This document shows, piece by piece, positions 35,139 through 45,600 of a stretch of DNA of 64,000 bases. How positions within the stretch are numbered: the stretch's first letter is position 1; each line of letters starts with the position of its first letter. Origin of the DNA: Mesomycoplasma dispar (GTDB taxonomy: Bacteria > Bacillota_I > Bacilli_A > Mycoplasmatales > Metamycoplasmataceae); contig NZ_CP007229.1 of the NCBI RefSeq assembly GCF_000941075.1, forward strand, positions 310,001 to 374,000, read 5' to 3'. Both the position numbers and the translations under genes were made by a program. The notes beneath the pieces are model-generated. The model searched no databases. It was not told the origin of the DNA and saw only the letters and a program-made list of their open reading frames with translations.

Positions 35139-35168
35139 GAATTTCAGTCTTAAAAATTTAAAGTAAAT

Positions 35169-38090
35169 CTATTCTAAATAAGCATTAACAAAAGATTCTA
35201 AAACTTTTTCACGAGCAACTTTAGTCGCTTCTTCATCGCCACCAAAATCAGAATTACGGATTGCAGAAAAAGCTTTGATTAAAACTTTAGCACGAGAATC
35301 AGGGTAAGTTGGAGGTTTTAGACCTTGATCATCGGTTTGAGAATCCTGGCTAGTCTTGACAACTTCAGGGTTTGGTCCGATTTGGTAATAATCTAAATTG
35401 TAGGTGTTGATATCTTTTAAATTACCAACACCCTTTTTAAAACTTGTAGTTGAGAAAACCTTGTCAAATTTTGGTCTTTGGCTAGTAGAAGAATAACCAG
35501 TTAATTCGAGTTTGCCACCAGAACCGTTTTCTTTTTTGATAAAAAGTTCAAGAACAATCGTTGAACCATCTTGAATAAACTGTGCATCAGATTCAAAATT
35601 ATTATTTTGTTGAAACTCACGACCTCACATAACTTGGTTTTTTAGTGTTATTTTTGTGTCATTAATACTTTCTCGAGTTAGTTCAGGAAATTGGTTTGCT
35701 TTAATTTCTTTAAGAATTTCGGGAGATAAAACAAGCGCTTGTTGTTTTGTGACAGGTCTTTGGACACCGTTTCCAACTTGTACGCCTTGTCCATTGTTAA
35801 AAAGTTCGCCAAAATTCACATCAAAATCCATACCTAAAATATAGGCGAATTTTGGTGATTCATTTGAAATTTGTTGAGCTTCAATTTCTTGCCTTTTACC
35901 ACTTTCATCGTTTTTAAAACTAGCTTTTGCCTCTACATTTCTTACCTTTTGAATAAACAATCCTTTTCCCTCTTTTGAAGCGACTAAATAATGTTTGTTA
36001 AAATCGTTAATTCCGTTGATTTTGAAAGCTAAAAAGAAAGAACCGTGTTGAATATCAGTTGGGTTAGATTGATTTTCTCCTTTTCCGCCAACAGCAGAAC
36101 CAGCAGAACCTGAACCTTCTGCTGGTTTTTCCTGAAACTTAATTGATTTGGTGATTGAATAACCATCGTTTTCTTTTTTAATGTATCCTTTAAATTTCAG
36201 TTCTGGGCGACTAAAGTCGGTTAAAATTGACTGACCATCACTTTCAGTTTTAACATCGTTTTTTCCATCGATGAAAACTAAAGGACTAAATTCTTTGGCA
36301 ACATCAAAGGCAGTTTTGGCACTGAATACATTATTTACAACGATTTTTGAATCGGCAAGATTTTCGTTTGTTTTTTTATTAACTATTGCAAAATTCAACT
36401 CAACTGCTTTTGTTAAAGGTGTTAAATTGAACTTAAGATCAATATTTTCTGGGTCTGTTTTTGCTAAAAGTAAAGTTTTAACAACCGCAACTCCAAGTCC
36501 GTTTTTTGCTGACTCTGGTTCTTCAGGTTTTTTAGGGTCTTTTTCTTCTTCGGGAGATTCGACTTTAACGGTTGAATCTTTGCTAATTTCAGATGTTAGT
36601 TTTTCTTTAAATTTTTTAATTTCTTCGTCTGTTCCAGTTTTTCCGTGTTCTAAAAAGTAAGCATTTGAAGCAACTTTTTCGGCAATTGTTGAATTATCAG
36701 AACTTGAATTGCTTTTGATTATATCAAAAATTTGTTTTACATATAAATTAATTTGCGTCGCAGTCACAGTTGGTGCGCTTTCCGGTTTATTAAGCGAAAA
36801 ATTAGTAATTTTTGCAACACTTCCTTGTGCTTTGGCAATTTTTCGTTCCAAACTACGTAAGTCAGGTTGTAAATCAAAATCAAGTTCAAAATCACTAATT
36901 TTAATTGGCGTTCTGCCAATTTTGTTAGCAGAAATTGTTAATGAAAAACGAACTTGTGAATTTTTTGATAATTCAGCGGCTTCTTTATCATCTAATTTTT
37001 TTAGTGATGGAGTGATTTTTAACTGTCAAGTTTGTCCATCGGCACTTGAAAAAAGAATTTTTTCTTGGAGATTATTAGTGTCGAAATATTTGCTAAAATC
37101 AAAATTAGTGTTTGATTTTGCGTATATTTTTTGTGCAAGTGATTGATCTTGGTTGATTAGTTCGGCTTGAATTTCTTTTTTTAATTTAAATATTTTTGCA
37201 GCTTTTTGACTGATTTCATCAGAAAGCCCTTTAAAAATTTCTTCGTTTGTATTAAGACCTTGAATTTTCAAATCAAGACTTTGTTTTGTTTTTGTTACAA
37301 GATTTTCGATTTCTAAACTAAAAGTTAGAGTTCCTTTTTTGTCATCAACGTCTTTGAAAACAAGTGAAGTATCTTTTAAAATTGGTTTTATTATTTGGTT
37401 GTTATCCAAATAAGTCGGTAAATCTTGAGCGTTTACTAAATTAAGGTTTAAATTATTTTCAACTAAAGCACGTTCGAGTGATTCTGCAGAATCTGCACTT
37501 TTTCGAAACTTTGCATAGGAATTTTCCAAACTAACTTTTAATTCAGATGCACTAGTTAAAAGTTTAGATTTTAAAACTAGTGAAGATTTTACAGTATCAA
37601 CATTAAAATCTTGAAGTTGGTTTGATTCAGTTTTTGGACTAAAACCAGAAAAATTTACTTTTTTACTTAATGTTGCGTTAGTTTTTGGGTCAGTTACAAA
37701 AACCAGCACGTTATTTATAGCGTTTTTTTCAACTTTTGCACTATTAAAGTCAAAACTAACTTCAAAACCTTGTTTTTCTAAATCGCTAAAGTCAAAAGCT
37801 TGCGCTAAATCAAAACTGTATAAAGGATTTTTTGCAAGTTCAAATGCTGATTTTGCCGAAAAATCGGTAAATTTAGGCACAATTTTTACTTTATCAAGTG
37901 AATTTGCAACTTTTTCATTATCAAAAACAGATTTAGTATCAAGTTTAAACTCGTTAGATTTTTCAATAACTTTTTGAAAATATGATTTGTTATAAGAACT
38001 AATTCCGACCGAAACCCCAACAATTCCAGAGGCAATAATCGTAGTTCCTAATCCAATGGCAATTATTTTAAATTGTTTTTTCGATTTCAT
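35169..38090 (-). CDS. P102-family adhesin paralogue, cassette 2
   Basis: 973 residues. N-terminal membrane helix (about 8-30, KIIAIGLGTTIIASGIVGVSVG), then 'AKSAFELAKNPLYSFDLAQAFDFSDLEKQGFEVSFDFNSAKVEKNAINNVLVFV', which is nearly superimposable on the same region of the other two P102-like proteins here. Two short disordered linkers (PEEEKDPKKPEEPESAKN; PAEGSGSAGSAVGGKGENQ), then the block 'INDFNKHYLVASKEGKGLFIQKVRN' and a C-terminus 'VNAYLE'. TGA codons are Trp (for example at 'MWGREFQQ' and 'TWQLKITP'). It begins 9 nt after the P97-like stop, with AGGA as RBS, so the pair is one operon. A surface adhesin role is inferred from the family; it is the shortest of the three P102-like proteins. 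Confidence 0.83.
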
Positions 38091-38099
38091 AGTTATTTC

Positions 38100-41000
38100 C
38101 TATTTTTGTTTTGGTTCTTCAGTTTCTGCGGTAGTTTGACTAGATTTTTTAATTACAGTAATGTTGAATTTTTTTGAATAACGGTATTTTTCTTCTTTAG
38201 GTTCAACGGGAGATTTTTCTGCAGGAGCCGGAGCAGCAGTTTCCGCTGGTGCGGTTTCAGAAACAGTTTGACTTACAGTGGTTTCTGAAGCAGTTGTATC
38301 AGAAGTTGAACTTTCTTCGGTTGTTGCTTCTTCTGTCCGCCCTTCTGCATCGCTAGGTTTTGTTGCTTTTTCTGACTCGTCATTTTCTGTTTTAGGTTGT
38401 TCTGTTTCTTTTCCGATTTCTTCAATGTAATCTTCAGGAATTCCAACTTGAATTGTAAGACGCTTTTGATTTTGATCCCCAAAATTGTCATTGTTTCTTA
38501 CTTCAACTTTAATTTTAAGTTTTGAATCATATTTTAAATTAAAGAGTTTTTTGTAATTTTCTTTAATAATATCGCTGATTAGTTTTCCAACTTTTGGTAA
38601 TTTTTTAGTTAAATCATTTTCATTTTCAGATGATTCTGGAGAACTTTTTTCTGCAGGAGCCGGAGCAGCAGGCGCTTCAGTTTCTTGAGTTTGTTCTTGA
38701 GCTTCCACTTGTTCACTTTCTTGACTAGTTGTTTCTTCAGTATCTGTAAAATTTGTTATTAAATGTTTATCTTCGTTTTTTAGCAACAGACTTGATTTAG
38801 CAATTTTAGCCGCTACCATTTGTGCTGCTTGAGTAGAATCAGTCCCACTTCCGTTGTTTGTTAATTTTTGAAACTCTTCTTCAGTTAAATAAATTGTTTC
38901 ATAAGAAACGGGAATCGCATCGATAATTTCGTCAAGTTTTTTTGTAACCTCATTAACTTTTGCTTGTTTTTCACTGATTGTTTTTAGAATCAGTGTAGTT
39001 TTTGGAGTTTCGAAAACTGGAGTTGAGATTTTACCATTTGCATCTTTTTTACCGATTTTGTAAAAATAAGTAATTGATTTAAAGTTTTTTTGTTCAGTTT
39101 CTTGTGAATCTGTACTAGAACTTGCTCCTGAATCAGATTTTAGTTTTTCAATTTCGCTTTTAGCATCCTCAAGATTCTTTTCATTTTCAGCGTCATCGAC
39201 TTCGTTAAAAACGATTTCAGAGTCTAATTCTCCAATTTGACTTCAAGTTGCAAAGTTGTCTAGAAGTCCAACTTTATAATAAAAAGCGGCTAAAACGTCG
39301 GCAAGAGTTTCGAAATTAGTCGCTTCTTCATAACTTTGGAAAACATCTTTTAAAATTTGCTCGTTTTTGTCGTTAAACAATTTTTGAGAAGTTAGTTTTG
39401 AAAGAATTTCGCTATCATTTTCAAGCTTTTTGATTTGATTTTTTAAATTTTCAGGTAAAAATAGCGTTGCTAAAAAACTTGAAGAGTCAATATTAGCATA
39501 CTGATTATTAAAACTTAAGCTAGTGTAATTTTGTGAATTTAGTCTTATTTTACTTGCACTTTTGAAAATATTGTTCCAATCAAATTGAAAGTCATTATCA
39601 AGATCGGCGAAGTCAAAAATTAGTCCTGCCGCTTTTAATAGTTCAAAAAAAGTTTTCACAATTTTTTGCGGGTTCTGTTTTGTTAAAGAACTATAGAAAG
39701 CCGCAATTTCGTGCGGATTTTGTAAAAATTTTGACGAATCAAGCGAAAGAGTGTGTGTTTCTTTTGCTTGAAGTGATTCATCTTTTTTAAAGTTTTTGAA
39801 ATCAGTTTCTTTTGGGAAATTTGACTTACCAGTTCAGCTATTTACAAGACTTTCGTGATTTGAAAAGTTGTATTTATAACCACTTTGAGCGCCAATTTTT
39901 GCTTTTAATTTGCTAAATTCACCATTTTTGATTAATTTTTTGATTTCATTTGGGCTATAAGGGTTATTTGAATCAAGTAAAAAATATTTTGGATTAAGTT
40001 TTTCATTTGCTCTTTGCGCTTCTGAAAGTTGGAGATCGGATTTTTTATAGATAAATTCTCGTGCTGAATTCGATGTCGTATTTTGTTCCTGGCCAGATTC
40101 AGTTGAACTAAAGTGGCTTAATTCGAGTTTTCCAGATTTTTCCTCGATTATTTCATCACTATTTTTTCCATAAAAACTTGCTAAAATCTGAATTTTATAA
40201 GGAATTGAAACGACAAAATTACCATCTTTTTTAAGAATTTCGGCACTAAAAGGATCAAAAATTACATTAAGCCCCTTTTGATTAAGTGAAGCACTTGAAA
40301 CTAAATTGGAAAATTTACCAAAATCAAACGCAAGCGGTTCTTCAAGAATTTGGTTAATTTTTTCAGTTGCATCTTTGCTTGCATCAAAAATTGAAAATGT
40401 TGATTTTTTTTGTAGTAAACTAAAAAAATCAAAAGCACTTAAATTTATAGCTTTTTTTGGTTTAATTTTCTTTAGAACTAAATTTTCAATTAGCGACTTT
40501 GATGAACTAAAAAGTGAACTACCATCATCTTTTATTAATTTAATTGGTTCAATTCATTCTTTAACATCAGGGTAATTTAGTAATTTCTGTGCATCAGCAC
40601 TAAATTGGGCTTGAAGAAATAAACTCAAATTATCTTTATGATCAACAGTTGCATACTGGTTGCTAAATTGATTTTTGGCAAAACTAAAATTAAATATTTT
40701 ATTGTTAGTATCAGGAATTAAATTGTTTTTATCGTGATATAACTGCAATAAAACTTGTTTGGCATTAGGGAATCATTTGTCAATTTTTGATTCTAGTTCT
40801 TTTTGCTGACGGGATAAATTGAAATAATCAGCGACATCTTGTGCCCTTTTTAAATAAGGGGAAATAGTAGAATCTGATTTTTTAGTTTCTTGCTCTGCAA
40901 ATTGTTTTGCAATTGCTTCTCCTGTAATCGGAGTAAATTTAGTTCGAAAAATCTTTACTAATTTTTGCAAGGAAGCGTTAAAATTTGACCGTAAAAATTG

Positions 41001-41516
41001 CGATTTTTGTGAAAAACTGATATCTTGAGTGTAATTATCGGAATAGACAAAATTTCCATCAGCTAATTTTTGGGCAACACGGTATTTAATTTCAAAACTA
41101 TGACTTTGGTCATTAGGTTTGATTTCGAGAAACTCAAGATGTGGTTTAGTTTTATCAATTTCTTCACCGAAATCAACTTTTTGGTTTAAACTACCATTTG
41201 TTTTTTGAAAAACATCTACCAGACGATTAAAATCAAGATCAGTTTGTTTTTTGCCATTTTCATCAAAGATAATTTTTTTGATACTATTATAATTATCATC
41301 AACAGTTAAATCGCCTAACTTAAACGAAATTAGACTTATTTTTTTGGCAAAATCTTGAACTTGCTGTCGTGGATTATCTGGATATGAAATTCTTGATGTT
41401 AAAACAGCAACAGTCGTAAAAATTCCTATTCCAACTAGGCCAACAGCCAATCCGGTTTTTGATAAAATGTGACTCTGTAAATTAACAAGGAGCGATTTCC
41501 GCTTTGGTTTTTTCAT
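38100..41516 (-). CDS. P97-family cilium adhesin paralogue, cassette 2
   Basis: 1138 residues from the ATG at 41516, which has GGAGG at 41526-41530; an in-frame GTG at 41534 lies within/upstream of the RBS and is rejected. N-terminal membrane helix (about 20-42), then NPRQQVQDFAKKISLISFK, the P97 family signature. The C-terminal family block 'LADVLAAFYYKVGLLDNF' is present. Unlike the other two P97-like proteins it carries Ala/Pro-rich linkers (APAAPAPAEKSSPE and APAETAAPAPAEKSPVEP), encoded by a 26-nt perfect direct repeat of clearly higher GC than its surroundings. Its last ~60 residues form a Thr/Ser/Glu-rich linker and 'KYRYSKKFNITVIKKSS'. First gene of a two-gene operon, divergent from an RpiR-type regulator. 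Confidence 0.84.
38214..38671 (-). repeat. GC-rich direct repeat encoding Ala-Pro linkers
   Basis: A 26-nt perfect repeat at 38214-38239 and 38646-38671 (about 430 bp apart) encodes AAPAPAEK on the minus strand in the P97-like protein. The core CAGGAGCCGGAGCAGCAG is far richer in G and C than the flanks. Confidence 0.8.
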
Positions 41517-41564
41517 AAAATTAAACCTCCACAATTTGTGATTTTCAATCTGGTTTTGTTATAA

Positions 41565-41588
41565 ATTATACTAAATTTATTGTATAAT
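41565..41588. promoter_or_regulatory. Divergent promoters for cassette 2 and the RpiR-type regulator
   Basis: A minus-strand TATAAT at 41565-41570 serves the P97-like gene and a plus-strand TATAAT at 41583-41588 points to the regulator. Another plus-strand TATAAT at 41703-41708 lies only 10 nt from the regulator ATG and would give an almost leaderless mRNA. Confidence 0.5.
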
Positions 41589-41660
41589 GTAGTGTAAATG
41601 TATTTTTGCGGTTTTAGAACACCTAAAAATTAAAATAAGTTTTATTTTTTAGGCTGTTCC

Positions 41661-41681
41661 AGAAAATTTAAAGAATTTTCT
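41661..41681. promoter_or_regulatory. Possible operator upstream of the RpiR-type gene
   Basis: Inverted repeat AGAAAATT (41661-41668) / AATTTTCT (41674-41681) with a 5-nt spacer in the divergent region. Such spaced palindromes are typical regulator sites, but AT-rich background makes this tentative. Confidence 0.35.
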
Positions 41682-41717
41682 TTAATTTTTTTTAAATTAT
41701 TATATAATTTCAAAATT

Positions 41718-42533
41718 ATGAGCGTTCTAACGATTTCTAAAAATTTTAAACTAACACACATTGAAAAATTAATTATCCGTTTTATTGAAACTAAACCGAG
41801 AAAATTTGTTGAGCAAACGATTAATGAACTTGCTGCAACTTTATTTATTAGTGTAGGAACAATTACACAATTAACGAAAAAACTTGGGTTTAACAATTTT
41901 AAGGAACTTAAAAAGTTTGTTATTGAATGACTTAAGCTCGAAAAAGAAAATAATTTATACAATGAAAATGATCAAATTGAAAATATAAATCTTCTTTATG
42001 CTCATAGCATTGAAAAAACTTTGGCAATTCTTGATGTAGCACAAATCGATAGAATTGTTGATTCAATGTTAGAAAAAGAGAAAATTATTTCTTTTGGGGT
42101 AGGATCTTCTTTAACTGTTGCAACAGAATTTGCAAATAGTCTCCGTAATTTGCATTTAAATAGTTTTACTGCAAATTCAATTTCAGAAATTGCATCTTGA
42201 GTTGATAAGTCAACAAATACTTGCTTATTTATTTTTTCAGCCTCAATGACTTCAAAAGACGTAATCGCAATTTCTAAATTGCTAAAACAGCAACAAATTC
42301 ATACAATTTTTATAACTTCAAATATTGATTTAGAACAAAACCATAGTTCTGAAGTTGTCTATTTTGATGCTTTAGAGCAAAATAACAGCGCTTTTTCCGT
42401 TGGATCGAAAATTGCTCAACTTTTTATCGCGGATTTAATCACCTTAAAGGCTCAATGCAAACTAAATTCTTCTCGTTCTGATTTTTTCAACGAATTTAGG
42501 CGTGTTTGGTATAAAAAAATTAAGTCTGATTAA
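41718..42533 (+). CDS. MurR/RpiR-family transcriptional regulator with SIS domain
   Basis: 271 residues. The N-terminal helix-turn-helix (about 20-65) has the RpiR pattern 'TINELAATLFISVGTITQLTKKLGFNNFKELKKFVIE'; the C-terminal half (about 110-230) has an SIS phosphosugar-binding fold with 'EKIISFGVGSSLTVATEFANSLRNL' and 'NTCLFIFSASMTSKDVIAISKLLKQQQIHTIFITS'. Such regulators sense phosphorylated sugars. TGA Trp at 41928 and 42198. No RBS is seen and a -10 box lies 10 nt upstream of the ATG, so a leaderless transcript is possible. It is divergent from adhesin cassette 2, the nearest candidate target, and overlaps the convergent ribF-like gene by 14 nt. The target is inferred only from position. 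Confidence 0.87.
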
Positions 42534-43353
42534 TTTTTGTAAAAAAATTTTTAGCGGTTTCAATATCGCTTTTTTTCAAAATATCGCTTTGCTTTGAAAA
42601 AATATATCTAATTTGTTGAACAATTTCTAAAAAACCAGAATTAGTTTCACTTTTTTCAAAAAAATGAACTTTTCCTGTGAAAGTTCCAAATTCAATCTGC
42701 AAAATTAATGGTAATTTTACATTTTTTTCAACTATAACAAAATAGGCAAGGTAAAATCCGGCAGCAGGGCAAATTAAATTTTCATTTCAATTAAATTTTC
42801 CATCTTGGTCTAATTTAATGCTAACCAAAAAATTAGTTGCTAAAAGTTTATTCAAATTTAAAAAATCACCAAATTCTAGGAATAATTTAAGATTTTTTGT
42901 TGAAATTTTACTATTTGAATCACTAAGATGCTCAACAATTTTTGTTTTTGGAAATAATTTAACAAGTTCTTCTGTTCCTCAATTAGCATTTTTTCCAAAA
43001 ACAAAATTTTGTCCAACAACAAAAAAATTAGCTCCATATTCAATAAAGATTTTAACAAAACCTTCGCCACTCAGTTGCTGAAATTCACTATCAAAATCAA
43101 AAAGTAAAATATTTTTCACGCCTGAATTTGCCATCATCTGAATTCGTGCATCGAGATCGGAAAAAATTTTATTGCCGTTTTTTGGAAGTTTTGCTGGATC
43201 CTTAATTAACATCACAACAACTTCGTCTGTTAATTTAGTAGCATTTTTTAATAACTCTAAATGACCCAAGTGGAAAGATTCAAAACCACCAAGAACAAAA
43301 ACAGGGTTTTTAAAATTAAAATTAAGAACTGGATAAGTATAAACTTTTGTCAT
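42520..43353 (-). CDS. ribF: RibF-like FAD synthetase with degenerate flavokinase part
   Basis: 277 residues. The N-terminal nucleotidyltransferase domain has 'VFVLGGFESFHLGHLELLKNA' (the G-x-F-x-x-x-H-x-G-H motif) and 'NFFVVGQNFVFGKNANWGTEELVKLF', matching the FMN adenylyltransferase part of bifunctional RibF. The junction 'ISTKNLKLFLEFGDFLNLNKLLATNF' is also RibF-like. However, the flavokinase signature (GRxLGFPTAN) that should follow is absent: the sequence runs into 'LVSIKLDQDGKFNWNENLICPAAGFYLAYFV'. The protein is also shorter than the usual ~310 residues. It may make FAD from FMN only, or the kinase fold may have diverged. It starts 1 nt after the HAD phosphatase stop. Confidence 0.72.
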
Positions 43354-43354
43354 T

Positions 43355-44164
43355 TTAGTCGATTATTTTTAACTGTTTTGCTTTAAGATAAACGCCACAT
43401 AACTCCATTGGCGGCGCAAAATCGTCGGCAACCTCTTTAACTTCAGGTAAAGCGTTTTCCATTGCAACGCCAAAACCGACATTTTTTATCATTTTGGAAT
43501 CGTTACGCGAATCGCCAAAGGCAATAATTTCGGATGTTTTGACGTTGTGCATTTTTGCAAGAACTTCTAAAGTCGACATTTTATCGACATTTTTGGCGCC
43601 AACAAAAAAACCTCACGATCAACGGGAACTAATTGAAACTTGGAGATTATTTTCGTCAATGAAATTTTGGAACTCAATTTGGATTTCAGAAGTTGTATCT
43701 TGGTTGTCAAAAATTGTGAAAATATGAAATTTATTTTTAAAATTACACTCTTTTAAAGGACGAATTTTATCTGAATAAATTTTTAGAAAATTTGATGAAT
43801 TTGAAGGATAATAATTTGAAGTGTAAATTCATTCAGCATCCATAATTACATATCGAGTTTTACGGCCATCAAAAAATTCGACTATTTTTAAAAAGTCGCT
43901 AAGTTGGATCGGGTTCTCGTAAATCATTGACTTTTTTTTGAAATCGTAAATAAAAGCGCCGTTGGCTCCTATAAAAAAATCAACATTTTTAGCATTTATT
44001 AAATCGCCAATTGTTACAAAATCACGACCTGTGACAAAAGTTGTGATAATATTTTTTTCCTTTAATTTAGAAAATAGTAAATTAATTTTATCAGGAATTT
44101 CTTGTCCGCCATGTGGGACAATTGTATCATCAATATCGGTGGCAAAAATTTTAAATTTGGTCAT
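43355..44164 (-). CDS. HAD-superfamily Cof-type phosphatase
   Basis: 269 residues. Motif I 'IFATDIDDTIVP' with nucleophile D10 and acid/base D12, motif II Thr in 'ITTFVTGRDF', the type IIB cap in the middle, motif III Lys in 'GAKNVDKMSTLEVLAKMH' and motif IV 'IIAFGDSRNDSKMIKNVGFGVAMENA'. This is a complete Cof/YidA-like sugar-phosphate or nucleotide phosphatase; the substrate cannot be told from sequence. Its position directly before the FAD synthetase gene raises the possibility of a flavin-related phosphate, but mollicutes carry many such HAD genes. It is in a truB-HAD-ribF run with small gaps. Confidence 0.88.
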
Positions 44165-44182
44165 TTTTATAAAAAAGTTTAA

Positions 44183-45022
44183 CTATTTAATCAATTTATT
44201 AATCTTATTTCCAAATAATTTTTTTGGAAATAGTTGATTATTAATTATTTTGCCAAAACCAACAATTTCGTTTTTAAACATTAATAAAACAAAATCATTA
44301 TCTTTGGCAAAATAATTAAATTTTTTTCCCTGAAAAATCAAGCGCAAATTTTCTTCGTTTAATAAAATTTGTTTAAAATTAATCAGATTTTGTGGTTGAA
44401 AAAACGAATTTACAAATTCGATACCAAAATTTTCAATTTTGGTGCGTTCAAGTTCTTTTAAATATGCTCTTGTGCCTAAAATTTTTCCTAGATCATTAGC
44501 GAGAGAACGAATATAACAGCCTCGTGAAACCTCTCACATTATAGTGCAATTTTGCTGTTTTTCGTCAAAATTCAGCAAAATTGTTTGATTTATTTTTATC
44601 TTAATCGGTTTTAATTCGACTTTTTCTTCATTTCTAGCGTAATGATAGGCGCGTTTTCCAGCGATTTTCTTGCTTGAAAAAACAGGTGGAATTTGTTTTT
44701 CTAGTTTTTCTAGTTTTCTTAATGCATTTTCAATTTCTTCTTTTGAAACTATAATGTTATTTTCGCTCGGGAAAATTTCACCATCAGCGTCGAAACTTGT
44801 CGATCAAAAGCCGAATTGAACTTTTGCAAAATATGTTTTATATTTTTGATCGAAAAATTGCAATAATTTTGTGTCATCATCAGTTGCAACTAATAAAATT
44901 CCTGAAGCCATCGGATCAAGAGTGCCTGAATGCCCAGCTTTTTTGATTGAATTTTGTTTTGCTCATTTTCGAAGAAAAGTTGCCGAACTTATTTTTTTTG
45001 GTTTATACAGGAATGTTATCAT
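44183..45022 (-). CDS. truB: tRNA pseudouridine-55 synthase
   Basis: 279 residues from the ATG at 45022. 'MITFLYKPKKISSATFLRKWAKQ' then the catalytic motif 'KKAGHSGTLDPMASGILLVATDDTK' (Asp in GTLDP), 'YFAKVQFGFWSTSFDADGE', 'QIPPVFSSKKIAGKRAYHYAR' and 'CTIMWEVSRGCYIRSLANDLG', all TruB landmarks. It makes pseudouridine in the T-loop of tRNAs. No Shine-Dalgarno is visible: the start codon follows, after 7 nt, the T-run of the tRNA operon terminator. TGA Trp codons include those of 'KWAKQ' and 'MWEVS'. Confidence 0.93.
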
Positions 45023-45029
45023 TGTTATT

Positions 45030-45060
45030 AAAAAAAAAAAAAAATCAACACGAGGTTGAT
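45030..45060 (-). terminator. Terminator of the tRNA operon, with 15-nt T-run
   Basis: On the minus strand ATCAAC-CTCGT-GTTGAT (stem 45044-45049 / 45055-45060) followed by 15 T (45030-45044). The run of 15 identical bases ends 7 nt from the truB start codon. Confidence 0.8.
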
Positions 45061-45068
45061 CATTAACG

Positions 45069-45152
45069 TGGTGCGCAAGAAGGGACTTGAACCCTTACAC
45101 CCGAAGGCACTAGAGCCTAAATCTAGCGTGTCTGCCATTTCACCACTCGCGC
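45069..45152 (-). tRNA. tRNA-Leu (anticodon UAG)
   Basis: 84 nt including encoded CCA (minus strand). Acceptor GCGCGAG pairs with CTTGCGC, discriminator A, class II long variable arm (GTGCCTTCGGGTGT), anticodon loop TTTAGGC with TAG, and T-arm GGTTCAAGTCC. Confidence 0.95.
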
Positions 45153-45187
45153 AGAAAAACACAAAACTTATGACTTAAATTTGGGCT

Positions 45188-45264
45188 TGGTGCCACTTAT
45201 AGGAATCGAACCTACGACCTTTCGCTTACAAGGCGACTGCTCTGGCCTGCTGAGCTAAAGTGGC
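45188..45264 (-). tRNA. tRNA-Thr (anticodon UGU)
   Basis: 77 nt including encoded CCA. Acceptor GCCACTT / AAGTGGC, discriminator A, anticodon loop CTTGTAA (TGT), T-arm GGTTCGATTCC. Confidence 0.95.
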
Positions 45265-45268
45265 GAAA

Positions 45269-45344
45269 TGGTGGAAGATAAGGGACTTGAACCCCTGACC
45301 TTCGCCTTGTAAGGGCGTTGCTCTCCCAACTGAGCTAATCTTCC
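45269..45344 (-). tRNA. tRNA-Val (anticodon UAC)
   Basis: 76 nt including encoded CCA. Acceptor GGAAGAT / ATCTTCC, anticodon loop CTTACAA (TAC), T-arm GGTTCAAGTCC. Only 4 nt separate it from tRNA-Thr. Confidence 0.95.
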
Positions 45345-45351
45345 GAAAATT

Positions 45352-45427
45352 TGGTGACCCGTACGGGACTCGAACCCGTGAATCCATGGATGAAAACCAT
45401 GTGTGTTAACCGCTTCACCAACGGGCC
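45352..45427 (-). tRNA. tRNA-Glu (anticodon UUC)
   Basis: 76 nt including encoded CCA. Acceptor GGCCCGT / ACGGGTC, anticodon loop TTTTCAT (TTC) on a CATGG/CCATG stem, T-arm GGTTCGAGTCC. Confidence 0.95.
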
Positions 45428-45430
45428 AAA

Positions 45431-45505
45431 TGGCGCCGATTGCGGGGATCGAACCTGCGACCAACTGGTTAACAGCCAGCTGCTCTACCGCTGAGCTAAA
45501 TCGGC
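45431..45505 (-). tRNA. tRNA-Asn (anticodon GUU)
   Basis: 75 nt including encoded CCA. Acceptor GCCGATT / AATCGGC, discriminator G, anticodon loop CTGTTAA (GTT), T-arm GGTTCGATCCC. First gene of the five-tRNA operon; substrate of the AsnRS encoded at 10684. Confidence 0.95.
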
Positions 45506-45523
45506 AAAATAAAACTATATATA

Positions 45524-45529
45524 ATTATA
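45524..45529 (-). promoter_or_regulatory. Promoter -10 of the tRNA operon
   Basis: Minus-strand TATAAT at 45524-45529, about 19 nt before tRNA-Asn. Confidence 0.6.
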
Positions 45530-45554
45530 CTATAAAATTTTTATTTTTTTAAAT

Positions 45555-45597
45555 ATATTTAATTTTTTTATTTATAAAATCTAAAAAAATTAAATAT
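45555..45597 (-). terminator. Long AT-only hairpin after rpmF
   Basis: Perfect 16-bp inverted repeat ATATTTAATTTTTTTA (45555-45570) / TAAAAAAATTAAATAT (45582-45597), 11-nt loop, starting 3 nt past the rpmF stop on the minus strand and followed by AT-rich sequence. Probable terminator between rpmF and the tRNA operon. Confidence 0.65.
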
Positions 45598-45600
45598 TAA

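Noticed and set aside
36271-37146. Long plus-strand ORFs within cassette 2
   Set aside because: Antisense shadows of the P102-like gene; Ser/Phe/Leu-rich composition and no RBS or family pattern.
38100-41516. Classic P97 R1 (AAKPE) repeat array
   Set aside because: Only two separated APAPAEK units occur; no tandem pentapeptides were found in this or the other two P97-like proteins.
45255-45464. 69-codon minus-strand ORF
   Set aside because: It lies entirely across the tRNA-Val, tRNA-Glu and tRNA-Asn genes and is a by-product of their sequence.
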